From Pyrenopolyporus hunteri (taxonomy: Eukaryota > Ascomycota > Sordariomycetes > Xylariales > Hypoxylaceae), in the NCBI GenBank assembly GCA_902806595.1, contig CADCXC010000004.1, forward strand, positions 558,001-622,000: a stretch of DNA of 64,000 nucleotides, read 5' to 3'. Position numbers and translations under genes: made by a program. This document shows positions 33,011 to 44,221 of this stretch, one piece after another. The notes under the pieces are model-generated. The model saw only the letters and a program-made list of their open reading frames with translations, had not been told where the DNA came from and made no database searches. The stretch's first letter is position 1, and every line of letters begins with the position of its first letter.

Positions 33011-34550
33011 TTAATGGGCACCCACTGTTACACCGCGTTCCCGACAGTATTTCTCTACCTCCTTTTGCAAGCTTTGGCTCTGTCGTCCGACGAGGTCCAT
33101 GATATCCTGGCATTCCGATCCGAGTTCCATGGGGCCAGCCCGTGCACCGACGCTATCTGAGATTTCCGCCATCTCCTCCATAACAGCCTGGAGCTGGTTC
33201 GGCAGCCAAGTCACGATGGGACTGCCTCCGGTGGCGGTGGGATGGGAAGTCTGCTTAAGAATGTACTCGCGGGCGAAGCACCAATGGCGCCACCTGAAGT
33301 CGCGCACCTGATTCAATGCTTGCAGCCATAGACGCCGAGACTCTCTCACCAACTCAAGTTCCTCGCTTGCTATTGATGAGTTGCGTTCGATACCAACTGC
33401 GAGGGCGAAGTCCTTCGCGCGCAGCTCCTCCGAAGATTTCTTTACTTCGACAAGGAACTGACGATGGTTACTCGGCCGGTAATCCCTAAAGTCTTTCAGG
33501 ATCTCTGTAAGAGGCGTATTGGGCATTTGAATCTGGAGGAAATTGTCCATCAACGGGATCATGGTGTCATTTGCACCACTCTCACCCCTAAAGCTCATGG
33601 GCTTGCCGTCATTGACGTCCTCATACACAACTCCGTCGGGAAACATGGACTGCGACGTGATGCCGAAAATGAAAGTCCGGAAGCTCGTATATGATCGGGG
33701 CTTCGATTTCATCCACATCGTCTCCATAACCCCGTTTACCTTCTGCATGGCACCAACTACAGTGCGTAGCCCGTCATTGAACGCCCTCCTCTGCTCTTGG
33801 ATTGGAAGCCCGTCGGGGTTGTCAAGCGCCTGTAGGCACGACATTGTGCCGCTTACCAGGGGACCGGAATTCTTTACCATATCGACGTGTACAAGTACGA
33901 AGCCAGCCTCCGAAGATGTGGGGTCGAGGCCATGCTCGAAAGCACGGATAAGCCGCAGGTTAGAGTATTCAAGACCGGCGTCCGGGTTCTCGAGGCGGTA
34001 ATTGAAGAGAGCATACGATCCCGCATACTCCATAAAGGGCTTGAAGCCGGCCCTATTAATTACTATTAGAAGTTTGAAATGGTAGCAGTGGATCAACGAC
34101 GACTTACACCTCAGCACAGCGAACAATAGGACGAGACAACTGAGCCGGAAGGAATGATCTCCCTAGCCCATACGGCTCGCCCTTGACGAACCTCATATGG
34201 CACGGCTCGAGTAAGAACGCCGAGGCGAGGAATGAATAGTCGCGATAAAGGGCATTCATGACAGGAAGGTTATGGCGGTACTTCTCAACCTGTTCGGTCA
34301 AGTCCGGGAGGTCGCTGAGTACAGCGTCTCCTAGCTGACCAGTAGCGAGTAGTCCGGGCTTGCCCGACTGGGTCCGGACGGGCATGGCTTGAAGCAAGGT
34401 CTCGACTGCTTCAAACTCCGGGGGAAGAGAGACGATAGGGTCCATGCGTGCCAGGAAACCCCGAGTTGTGGATACCATGAAAGCAGGAAGCGAGACATCA
34501 TCTGGTCTAGTGTCTTCCAAGACCTCGAAGGACGACTTGGGAATAAACAT
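33011..34550 (-). CDS. Divergent indoleamine 2,3-dioxygenase-like protein
   Basis: Two exons, 34550-34108 and 34052-33011 (55-bp intron); 494 residues. Splicing restores IVRCAEVAGFKPFMEYAGSY, which matches the family block around RCAEKAGFKPFMEY. The C-terminal signature RHWCFAREYIL...TATGGSPIVTW is present, including the His that ligates heme iron in IDO proteins and the ATGG(S/T) loop. The other region is divergent: where IDO1 has FFSVLR, this has SYTSFR (Arg kept, distal Phe lost), and the GGSAxQSS signature reads RGESGANDT. IDO enzymes open the indole ring of tryptophan to N-formylkynurenine in the cytosol; here fold and heme binding are likely, the substrate less so. The frame runs upstream of the ATG at 34550 without a Met, so that start was chosen. 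Four matching palindromes lie upstream. Confidence 0.82.
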
Positions 34551-34699
34551 ATTGCAGAATTTTTTCTTGTTTTCAATAGGGTCTTTGGATGGTAGCGGTC
34601 GTACACACAAGCTTGCGGATTCTAACTCAGGATCGAGGTTTGATAAGTTGTATTGTCCGGCCGAAGTGGCGGTCGGATTCGCGAACTAATATAGACCGT

Positions 34700-34719
34700 G
34701 GCCGGAACTGTTTCCGGCC
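34700..34719. promoter_or_regulatory. Palindrome copy 1, GGCCGGAA-N4-TTCCGGCC
   Basis: Perfect 8-bp arms with spacer CTGT, 150 bp before the IDO-like ATG. The extended match GTGGCCGGAA...TTCCGGCCTC is shared with copy 3. The inner CGG...CCG arrangement suits a dimeric Zn2Cys6 factor (inference). Confidence 0.7.
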
Positions 34720-34776
34720 TCATCGCCAGAATACGTCGATAATATTCAAGGAGGTCGGACGACGATTACGTTCGCT

Positions 34777-34795
34777 GGCCGGAAAGATTCCGGCC
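34777..34795. promoter_or_regulatory. Palindrome copy 2, GGCCGGAA-N3-TTCCGGCC
   Basis: Perfect arms with spacer AGA. Its centre is about 76 bp from copy 1. Confidence 0.7.
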
Positions 34796-34851
34796 TCAAG
34801 CGAGACCGGACTCATTATCTATTTTACCCATAGCCTGATGATACACCTTGT

Positions 34852-34870
34852 GGCCGGAACGATTCCGGCC
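34852..34870. promoter_or_regulatory. Palindrome copy 3, GGCCGGAA-N3-TTCCGGCC
   Basis: Perfect arms with spacer CGA. Its centre is 75 bp from copy 2. Confidence 0.7.
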
Positions 34871-35294
34871 TCGACACCGAGGAGGTGGGGCTATCGGCTC
34901 TTCGTCTCGCAAGATTGACGCAACAGCTACCTGCTAATCCTTCTGAAATGATGTTATAGCCAGCGTTTACTCGGGTGGTCGCAATAAACAATTTGATAAT
35001 GGCTGCGAACCTGTCGATGACATGTCCATGGCCCTCGCCACAGTTCAACGCTTTCCTCTTACGTTCGTATTGAGAAAGGGGTTGTCTTCCACCAGAATTG
35101 ATCTGTCCTTTCAGAGACTATTTCTTCCAAGTGTATGATCCTAGTCAGGACGGCACCTGACGAGGGAAAGCTTATACGCCAACGGATAGTTACGTAACCG
35201 AAATTCACCAAAGGAAGATGAAGTTCTATCTTCCCCCGGCAGGGGATGGGAAAAGCGGGTATTACGCTTATCAAACCCGGCGAAAGCCGGCCGT

Positions 35295-35313
35295 GGCCGG
35301 AATGATTCCGGCC
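35295..35313. promoter_or_regulatory. Palindrome copy 4, GGCCGGAA-N3-TTCCGGCC
   Basis: Perfect arms with spacer TGA, 443 bp beyond copy 3. A GCCGGCC word lies immediately before it (35286-35292). Confidence 0.65.
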
Positions 35314-35890
35314 ATCACACGTGATCCCCAATTTGTAATACGGAGTCTCACCGCCGAACTTATATAAGTCTACCTAATGTAACAAGCTTGAACGGTCCAA
35401 CGCCGAATCTTTAGGTAATTAGGATATTCTATCTTCTGTCAGTGGGTGATATGGAAATATCCTGACCGAGAAGGGCTTAGGCCTTCGTACGTACCACAAG
35501 GCGGGGCGCCGCCCTTAAATCGGCAGGGAAGATGTTAAGCCTTGACATTTGGAAAATCTTCTTCACCACAGTCTTAACGTAACACCTTAGAGTAACCAAG
35601 GCGAAGCTTATCTCCCGTAGCAAATGTTTCGGTGTTACGGGCGACTCGACTGGCGGTTTGGCTAAAATCAGGCCTGGGTTACAACGCTCGAGATACACGG
35701 CAGTTTTGAGCTACTCCCAGCAAAGGAACGAGTAATTTATGTTGGATTCCCATCCCCCAACCATATCCGGTAGTTATTATTCGATAGACCGACTCCGAAA
35801 GTCAGGTTCACACCATAGGTACCTAGGTAGATTGTCGACAGGTGACGGGCGCCATGAGTTCGCCTAATAACATGCTGAAGGCCTAAGTCG

Positions 35891-36201
35891 TAGTGAGTAT
35901 CCGCCGAGTCATAGCGAGTACTATGCTATTTTGTTTGAAGATTAGCGCATTAGAAACTTGGCGTTGCTTAACATTAAAATACGCCATATGAGGTCACACA
36001 GTAACGTCATGTGACCTTATCCTTGTCCCACTCGCACATTCCGTCCACCCTAAGAAAATCCACCAGCTGTGATATTATTTTGCCAGTGCGGCGTCAGTTG
36101 GCATATTCTTAGAAAGGTACTAGGACAATTATTCAACGTTGAACGCCCGACAACGTCCACTAAGATTCAGTGGATATCCGCTGAACTATAGCGGATACTA
36201 T
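35891..36201. repeat. Pair of related 34-bp repeats, possible mini-element
   Basis: 35891-35924 and 36168-36201 align directly over 34 bp with 26 identities; all 8 differences are transitions. The right copy contains the hairpin TATCCGCT-N7-AGCGGATA. Between them AGGTCACA (35991-35998) and TGTGACCT (36010-36017) form a second inverted repeat. No coding capacity. This looks like the remains of a small non-autonomous element. Confidence 0.5.
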
Positions 36202-37019
36202 TGAAACTCTAGCGTATAGGGTTTAGTAGTGCTTATTCTACAGTGTACCAGCTGTAAGACAACTGGCAGTACTATTATATGGCCGGCAGTTATTTCTAGC
36301 ATGGACAAAAACTTTTAAAGCGACTTGCGACTTTCGTACTTTGTCCGTAGTCCGACATCTCCGTCAATCCCGGCCGCATCCCATCAAGACATAGACTAAT
36401 CAAACCTCGAATGGAGACATTACAAACTCGTATTTGCGCAATTATAAGCGCGACTATCCGAAGTAGGTAGTTATATTCTCTAGGCTCTGTTTGGTAATTA
36501 CACACGGGGTGCGTGGTCGCCACCCTCGGGACCGGAATATCGCAAACGAGACCATCCCGTAAGTGTGCGGCTTCGGGTTTACGGGCCAGAAGACGCTCGT
36601 CAAGTTCATCGAAGGATATCTACGTACGACAGCGTAGCCAATGGCACCGCTCATTCAGTTGACTTATTACTTACACTGCTAATAAGCCCTCCTATAATTA
36701 TGAGGGTTAACTCATAACCATGAGACATTCCGCCAAGGGTATTATCCTCTCAAGACGCATTAAGGGGGTCTAGGGGTTGATTAGCTCTCGTGGGAACTAT
36801 CTGGTATAAGACAAATAATTCTAATGATAGCAGCGTTTATAATCTACCTTGCGGAAAGCAACTAAGACGACAGCATCTAGGCTTGAGAAAGAGACGAGGT
36901 TACCTCACAAGACGGAACACCACAGCGCTAGGCCCCAGGGACTTTATATTGTCCTGCTAGAATCGATTTATATAAGCGCCTCCACGAACCACACACGTTT
37001 ACTAGGGTTGACACTCTTC

Positions 37020-38117
37020 CTACTTCTGCTTCCGCTGCTCCAGCTCCGCCTCCAGCTCCTCGCGGAAGTTCTCCTTGAACGCCTTCTCCCCCCTCGTCGG
37101 CCTCCAGCCCAAGCTACGCGCCACCGAAGCCACGCCGCGCGCGTTGCTCGCGAAGCCCTTCTCGATGAACTCCTCGCTCGCCTCGCCGCCCAAGAGCAGC
37201 TTCGCGCCCTCGGCGAGCCCGATGCTATCCAGGTCCCGGCTCCCGATCAGGCCCTTCTCGAAGGCCGCGTCCGCGGCCTCGCGCGCCATCTCCGCGAACG
37301 TCTGGCGCCCGTTCGCGCTGAAGATCAGGCCCTTCCTGCCGACGGGCACGCCCTCGCCGCCCCGCAGCATCCTCTCCGCCACCAGCAGGTACAGGTCCGC
37401 CAGGTCCTCGACGTGCACGCGGTCCCACTCGCCCCGGCCGTCCCCGACGTGGAAGCCGCGCCCGCGCTTGAGGACGGCGCGCACGTAGTCCGGGATCTGG
37501 ATGCTGGACCTGTGGAACAGCCCGACGCCCCGGCCGAAGATGCACGGGCTTATGATCGCCACGGTCCCGACGCCGAGCTCGACGCTCAGGTCCACGGCGG
37601 CCAGCTCCGCCGTGCGCTGGCCGTAGGGGCCCTCCTCCGCCTCGCGCTTCTTCTCGTACGCGTACAGGTCGTCCCGCGCGTCGTCCTGCTCGAAGTTCGG
37701 GTCCGCCTCCACCCACTTCTTCGTGATGGGGTAGTCGCACAGGTTGGACACCCCCGAGGTGTGTATCAGCCACACGGGGCGGCCCGTCGCGGCCTTGCGC
37801 TGCGCGAGGCCCCGGACCAGCGCCTGCGCGAAGGTTGGGTGGAACCCGGCGCCGGCGTTGATGACGAGGTCATGCTGCGCGGCCGCCGCCTCGGTCCCTT
37901 CTACGTCGTCCATGTCTTTGTGCAGGATCGTACGCACGCGGCCGCCGTAGGCAGCGGTAATCTTGGCGGCGCGGTCGGCGCCGCGTAGAAGGCAGGAAAT
38001 GCCGGCGTTTTTGAAAACCGGTGACGGCGAGTCCAGGAGGTGGGTTAGGATGGTGCCGCCGATGTACCCAGTGACTCCGGTAACGAGGATCTGCGGTTTG
38101 CTGTCGGTAGACGCCAT
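37020..38117 (-). CDS. NAD(P)-dependent extended SDR/epimerase-like protein
   Basis: Single exon, 365 residues. The Rossmann start is ILVTGVTGYIGGTILTHLL (TGxxGxxG), as in extended short-chain dehydrogenases/NAD-dependent epimerases. IHTSGVSNL follows (the active-site Ser strand). The central region has DLYAYEKKREAE where a YxxxK catalytic pair is expected; YEKKR fits only loosely. IISPCIFGRG, WDRVHVEDLADLYLLVAER and a C-terminal GWRPTRGEKAF are typical of the nucleoside-diphosphate-sugar epimerase-like group found in fungi. Substrate is unknown. Codon third positions are strikingly G/C, in contrast with the AT-rich flanks, and this produces long shadow frames on both strands. Tandem, same strand, with eIF5B upstream and the IDO-like gene downstream. 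Confidence 0.85.
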   Translation of the reverse strand: MASTDSKPQILVTGVTGYIGGTILTHLLDSPSPVFKNAGISCLLRGADRAAKITAAYGGRVRTILHKDMDDVEGTEAAAAQHDLVINAGAGFHPTFAQALVRGLAQRKAATGRPVWLIHTSGVSNLCDYPITKKWVEADPNFEQDDARDDLYAYEKKREAEEGPYGQRTAELAAVDLSVELGVGTVAIISPCIFGRGVGLFHRSSIQIPDYVRAVLKRGRGFHVGDGRGEWDRVHVEDLADLYLLVAERMLRGGEGVPVGRKGLIFSANGRQTFAEMAREAADAAFEKGLIGSRDLDSIGLAEGAKLLLGGEASEEFIEKGFASNARGVASVARSLGWRPTRGEKAFKENFREELEAELEQRKQK

Positions 38118-39554
38118 GGTTGCTGTTTCGAAAGAATCTCAAGTAGGAGAATACGGAGCGGATAGAATGTAGTAGGAAAGGGCAAGGTGAGTGAGTAGAG
38201 CTCCTAAATTCGAGGTACTGACGATGCTGTCATATATATATCTACTCTAGATCGCCCACGGAGTTCCGCGGTACAAGCCCGGAGACATTTGTAATATTCC
38301 ATTATATAATATGTCTCCGATATATAAGTAGGTGATGGATTCGACAATACACAATCGGCAAAACCTATAACGGTGTTAACGGCATTAATGGGCTTATTGG
38401 TCTCGCCATCGAGAAGTTTGCATGTTGGTTCAAACGTTTGGTGTCGAAGTGAGATTCCATATTCCTCCTCTAGAGGCGCGGTTGAGATTCGCTTGTGTCG
38501 AGCCCACCCAACCCCTAATCATACGCGACCCCCTCTCCCGTCGACGATATCGCCTCGAATATCGTTATAGGGGGAAACCCGATTATTCACATCATATTCC
38601 AGAAGAGTATCTTGAGTTCGATTCCTATGTTTTTGATGGTTCGCCGCATTGTAGGAGTACCTTGCCCCTACGCTTGTCGCGATAGCGGGACGAAGTTGGT
38701 CCGCATCCAAGAAATAAACGCCCCGGAATATAAAGGAGGCTAGAAGGATACCTGCATAACTCATGCGTTAGAACTACCTGTATAAAGCAGTTTCTTAAGC
38801 GGTCGCCCAGCTTACACGCCCGAGGGTTTGTTATGGTATAGGCCAGGGGCTTTTCTGAGGGACCTCCGATGAAAGAACGTATTACAAAGGTGTATTGTTA
38901 ACTTTATACCTCCAGTATATCCCACGTATATCGTTATGATACCTGAGTTTTTCCTACTGCCCGGGGGAATAAGGGAAAATATATCCGCGATGTGCTACTA
39001 ATATTGTATTGCCGTGGGCTCGTCTTATTGCACGCCAGATACCAAAATTCGAGAAGAACTAGAAATGATCAAAGCAGAAGCCCTTAACCATCGCTTCGAA
39101 GCTAACAGGAATTTTAACGGGAACGTCGTGTTCAGGAGAACCTAAGCGGTCTAATCCCACGTTAGAGTTTACAGATAATCGCAAAAACCGAAGACCGGAG
39201 ATACACAGTACACCAATATCTCTACGGAATTACGGCAATATCTTGAAAATGCAGATTCTAGAAACGTCTCGATCATATTTTCCATAATACCTACCTAGGT
39301 ACCTACACAGAGTGTAAAATGTTTCTCTGCGTGTCCGACACGGCTCGAAGACCAGAGCCGATGCCAAGCCATCATGCTTTGGTTTCTAGGATCCGCAAAA
39401 GCCCCCATTCATGCCGTGCCTTTTTAAACCCTCACGCGCGCGTTGATCTCAGAAATACAAGTAGTAAAATGCTACGCTCCCATCATATCCATGACCGGTT
39501 TCATGCACACCGATTTTCGTAGCCCTAACCCCGCCTTCTATATTATTTGACAGT
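38118..39554. other. Spacer between SDR and eIF5B genes
   Basis: About 1.4 kb. It holds the SDR promoter and the eIF5B 3' flank, with a CCTACCTAGGTACCTAC copy at 39290-39306. No gene recognised. Confidence 0.55.
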
Positions 39555-42500
39555 CTAGTTAATGTCAAATAACGGCTTAAGTTTGATGATGAGCTGCCAC
39601 TCATCGTTAGACACTTCTTTGCGGTAGAATTCCTTGAGTGTGTCGATGCTAGCCCGAGATATCAAGCTGTAGAGCGTATCCTTCTCTTCGAGTTGTCGGC
39701 CGTATGTGGGTTGGTGGCCGCCCATCTCGATTTTGATAGCTACCGAAGGTTGGCCTTTCTTGCAGATTTGAATTTGCTTGTGGTCCCTCTCGATTGAAGT
39801 CCTATGCCGTTGTTAGTCGAGAGAAGGTAATAAACGACCGTCCAATGTAACTTACACTCTACCTAGACTGATGATCTCCTTGGCGCCGGTTGTCGGGTTC
39901 TGCTTCACCGCGGCAATCGGCGTGTTAACCTTGAGGTTGCCCTCCACTACATCAACGCCCACGACTATAGGAGCCGTCTTATTGAAGACAGCGACGGTGT
40001 GGAGGACGCAGGGGAAGACCGCCAGCATCTTCGACTCTTCCTTCTTCTTCTCCAATTGCTCGTCCATGTGCTTCGTGAAAGCATCGAAGAGATGGTAAAT
40101 GATGTCGGCGGTGAAAATCTTAATGCCGTTCTCGTCGGCGTATGCTTGGGCCTCTTTGTCGATCTTTACATCGAAGCATAGCATAATGGCATAGTCCGGG
40201 TTCTTTTCGAGCATGGTTGCGCATTGAACAACGTCTCTCTTGAACACCGGGCCAATCCCAACATTCGCCACAGGAATCTTGCAGTCTTTCAAGAAATCAA
40301 GTAAAGCTTCAAGAGAACCCAGCGTGGAAGCCTGGACGCTGACGCCGCGGCCAGTCGTCGCAACGCGACTGAATAGCTTGTTAAGATCCGACTCAACTTC
40401 TTCCGCGAGATCCTCCTCGTCATCGTCTGGGCCGACCACTAGTAATCGGGACCCGGCAATGGCACCCTCGAGGCCTGGGGCGCTGATCTTGACACCCATG
40501 GCAGCTTTAACTTCCTTGTTGTGCACATATTGAGACTTGACGCGTAGTTCCTTCATGGTTGCTGGTGTCAGAAGAGCACGGATGTTGGTGATGATGGCAC
40601 CTTCTACACCACACACTACTATCCGATCGCCTTCTCGAAGGATACCGTTGGATAAAATGACGTCGATGGTCATACCGAAGCCCTCGATGGCCTTGACCTC
40701 AAGCACAGTAGCCTGGACCTCGGAGAGATACATTAGAGATCCCACCATCCTCTCCTGGGTCAGTTGGATGATCAACTTCAACATGTCGGGAATACCTTCG
40801 CCGGTGTGTGCCGAAGTCGGCACCAGCGATACGTATCTGGCCATCGACTTATTCTCGTAGTAGAGTTCGGCGTTGAACCCTTGCTCAGCGAAAGCGAGTT
40901 TCGTCTGCTCTAGGCGATTCCTGAACTCGTTCTGGACGCCCTTATTTTGAAGGGCCAAACTTTCTTGGAAGCCGTTGTTGTCGACCTTCTTCCAGCCATA
41001 GAGACGATCGATCTTGTTGAGAGCGACAATGAAAGGTGTCTTTCGGTCCCTGAGCAGCTTCATCGACTCGAGGGTCTGGGGCTCGAGACCATGCATAATA
41101 TCAACGACCAAGATCGCGATGTTACAGAGCGACGAACCCCTGGACCTGAGGTTCGAGAAAGACTCGTGACCAGGCGTGTCGATGATCAAAAGACCCGGGA
41201 CCTTGAACTCGAATTTCCCATCCGGATTGACAACGGCAGTCTTCTGCTTGATAGCATCGACGGGGAAATACGTCGCACCAATTTGTTGGGTAATTCCACC
41301 AGCCTCGCCTTCTTGAACATTAGTCTGTCTGATCTTATCTAACAGCTTCGTCTTTCCCGTATCGACGTGTCCCAAGATACAGCAGATTGGAGAACGAAGG
41401 TTGTCCTTTGACCTAGCAGCCAAGGCTGCTTGGTGCGCCTTTTCTCGTCGCTCGGCAGCTTCCTTCTTCCGGCGAGCTTCCGCCGCCCGCGCTGCCGTCC
41501 GGGCCTCATCCTCCGAGGACTCCTCATCGGACTCAGACTCCTCTGGCTCCATCCCCGGCTTAGGTCGGGACGGTACGTTTTTGGTGGGCTCCGCAGGCGC
41601 TTCCCCTTCCTCTTCTGAATCGGCATCCCAGCTATCTTTTACCTTCTCCGCCTCGACGGTGGCGGCAGCGGCCTCCCAGTCTTCGTCGATATCATCCTCC
41701 GCTTGGGCTTCCTTCTGTTTGGCGGCTTTAGCGGCCGCTTGGGCAGCTGCGGCCTCTTTTGCAGCCTTCTCTTCAGCTTCCCTTGCTGCGGCCTCGGCTT
41801 GCTGTCTCGCCCTTTCAGCAGCCTCAGCTAGGGCCTTCTCTTCGTCAACCTAATAAGAGCACACGAGTTAGCTATTAGTTAATCCGTAAAGCCAATGAAG
41901 TGGATATGAGAGATAAATAAATACCTTTTGGTCGTTCTTCTTGCCACGCTTCTTGTTGTCGTATACGACCTTCTTCTTCTTCTCCTCGCTGCCGTCGTCA
42001 GAAGGGCCGACCTTGATACCGGCAGCAATCATCTGCTGGAGTTTCCTCTCGTTACGGGCCTTCTCCTCTCTTTGCGCCTTGGTAAGGAACTTGCCTTCCT
42101 TTTTAAGTTGCTCGATCTTCTCCTTTTCTTTCTGCTTCTTGCGAGCCTTCTCCTCTTCCTTCCGCTTAATCGCTTCAGCCTCTTGCCGTTCGAGCTCCTC
42201 TAGTCGGGCTTTCTCCTCGGCGGCAAGGCGCTCAGCCTCCTCTCGCTGCCGTCGCAGCTCTTCCTGTTGCTTCTGGATAGCTAACAGGTGCGCAGGAATC
42301 TTCTTGCCCTTCTTACCACCGGTCTCGGCTGCTGGAGCAGGCGCAGGGGCCTCTTTCTTCTCTTCTACGGCGGGTTTCGCGGGTTCAGGAGCTTTTGGGG
42401 CTTGTGCGGGAGTAGTGGTTTTTTTCTTCGCGGCCTAGGAGAAGTTCGAGTCAGTTGATGAAGGGGAGCCGGGGCTCTTGAGTATCTTAACTTACTTGTT

Positions 42501-42972
42501 CCTTCTTTCTTTGCTTTTCTCGCTCTTTTTTCAACCTCTCTTTCTCCGCCTTGGTCAATACTCTCCCACCCTCTCCCACCTCATCGTCACCCGTGTTAGC
42601 AGCAGCAGGCTTGGCGGGTTGCTGTTGCTTGTTCTGCTTCCCACCTTTGCCCTTCTTCTCGGGGAGCGCGAATTCGTCATCCATCGTTGCTTCTTCTGGT
42701 GCCTTAGCCGCCACTTCAGGCGCCGGCTCGGCAGCAGAACCATCCGCGCCGTCGACGAAATCTTCTGATAAGCCCTTCTTCTTTCTCTTTTCCCTGTTCT
42801 TCTTCATCATGGCCATAAGGCCACCAACAGGTGCCTCTTCCTCATCGTTTTTCTCTTCCGTTGCGGCAGGGTCTGAAGCGGCCGCGTCGCCATTAGCAGG
42901 TACAATCGACTCTCCCAACTCTGCTTCCCAATCGTCGGCTGCCTTCTTGTTTCCCTTCTTCTTAGGCGGCAT
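39555..42972 (-). CDS. Translation initiation factor eIF5B
   Basis: Four exons: 42972-42496, 42434-41925, 41849-39856 and 39801-39555; 1075 residues (yeast FUN12 type). It is the GTPase that joins the 60S subunit to the 48S complex and positions initiator tRNA. The first about 430 residues are highly charged Lys/Glu/Ala-rich coiled-coil-like sequence, as in the family. The GTPase domain has GHVDTGKT (G1), IGATYFPVD (switch), DTPGHE (G3), NKID (G4) and SAHTGEG (G5). Domains II-IV follow, ending [15 protein letters not shown]. The last intron is phase 2 (GT|G) and restores [13 protein letters not shown]. Length matches fungal orthologues. A 24-base A run at 43219-43242 lies about 250 bp upstream of the start. 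Confidence 0.97.
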
Positions 42973-43218
42973 TTTTACGGTATTTCAGGCTGAGAAGGAT
43001 TGAAATGAATGGTATCTATCAAGTAGATAGGAAGTTACTCCGACTGGTGAAGACGTCGGCAGGCTCTTTGTGAGTAGCAAAGGTGTATATTACGGGTGTG
43101 TTACATGTGTGTGTGTGCGTGTGCCTCGTTCTGGATTTGAGGATGTTGGCGGGATGGCGGGGTGGACTCTGCAAAATGACGAGGGGCGAAATTTTAAGTC
43201 CGCAGCACCTTTAGAATT

Positions 43219-43242
43219 AAAAAAAAAAAAAAAAAAAAAAAA
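43219..43242. promoter_or_regulatory. Poly(dA:dT) tract, 24 bp, in the eIF5B promoter
   Basis: An uninterrupted A24 on the plus strand, T24 in the gene sense, about 250-270 bp before the ATG. Such tracts exclude nucleosomes and are common in highly expressed fungal genes; that use here is inference. Exact length may be a sequencing artefact. Confidence 0.6.
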
Positions 43243-43661
43243 GGCGGCAACCCCTTCGGAAAGGTTGTAATCGTTATCGTTAGCGGCTAACTAACTAGAG
43301 GTACCCAGGCAAATCTGTTACGCCGCCCCTCGATAGGTGCAGCAAGAAAATTAAATATTCGGAAGGAGCTTGCGTACTCTACTTCCTGCAACGTGTTTTT
43401 CGTAGATCAGACGACGTATGAAGGGTTAGGGCCGTTGATTACCTTTCTTTACAGTGGGGTAGTCGATTATCTTACCAGGTATAGATAGTATACCTGTAAG
43501 TTCGTCGAGGCCGTGATGACAGTGGGCCACCTTCCGTCGCGTCTTCTAGGTAAAGAGATGTATTTTTGTGAATGGAATGTTGCACAATGTCAAATTATGA
43601 AAGGTTTAGCGAGCCTAAATTTCTTATCGATAAGAGGTGCTTACAAGTACCCTTCGGAGAT

Positions 43662-43698
43662 ACGTACGTAGGTACCTATGTACCTACCTGTAGGTACG
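43662..43698. repeat. TACCTA-type dispersed repeat cluster
   Basis: ACGTACGTAGGTACCTATGTACCTACCTGTAGGTACGT, a degenerate, largely palindromic member of the dispersed family. Confidence 0.6.
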
Positions 43699-44221
43699 TT
43701 AGTCTATAGGTTGCTTACCCCTTTTTCTCCCCCTTCTTATGAGAGTTAATACACACCAAGAAGATACGCTCACGATTTCACCACTTCTTATATTTAAAAT
43801 TAGGTAAAACGTAGGGATCATTCTAGCAGAGCCGTTTGGTAAGAGCTTGCCTCTCGTTCTATGCCTGCTTGGACACTACTGTATGTACTAGTATCTCCCT
43901 CGTCCCTGGGTATGTACTTAACATACATACCTACCTGGCAGCCCTGGGTGGTAATGGGGGATACACCTCTAATTTAAATTCGTCCGCGGAGCCCTATTCC
44001 GGCGTCCTGAAAATGCAACATATGCTATTCATTTGCTTGAATTCATCTCTTACTCGTCGCCCCCAAGTTCTACTAGGAACAATCATAAGCAGCTGCCATA
44101 TACTCGGCACATCTCTTCGCTGAGATTCTGATAATTACCTGCTCTTATGTATCTCGTATTTCCCGGTAATAGTTGATTCCACGAACTAAGTATCCTTAAC
44201 GCAGATGCATCTGGACCATGT

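Larger units (their letters stand above)
34551..37019. other. IDO-like promoter and spacer to the SDR gene
   Basis: About 2.5 kb. The first 0.8 kb holds the GGCCGGAA palindromes (separate entries). 35.8-36.2 kb holds a pair of related 34-mers. The rest is AT-rich, without a recognisable gene. The last part is 3' flank of the SDR gene. Confidence 0.55.
42973..44221. other. eIF5B promoter and spacer
   Basis: About 1.25 kb. It holds the eIF5B promoter with a 24-base A/T tract (43219-43242), a TACCTA-type repeat cluster at 43662-43698 and the 3' flank of the MMS1-type gene. No gene seen. Confidence 0.55.

Noticed and set aside
36849..37988. 379-codon plus frame
   Set aside because: Antisense shadow of the GC-rich SDR gene, low-complexity Leu/Arg/Ala sequence.
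26473..38117. A single biosynthetic gene cluster spanning the accessory genes
   Set aside because: No PKS, NRPS, terpene or transporter core, the genes are widely spaced, and only one (the IDO-like gene) has the palindrome array; co-function is not supported.
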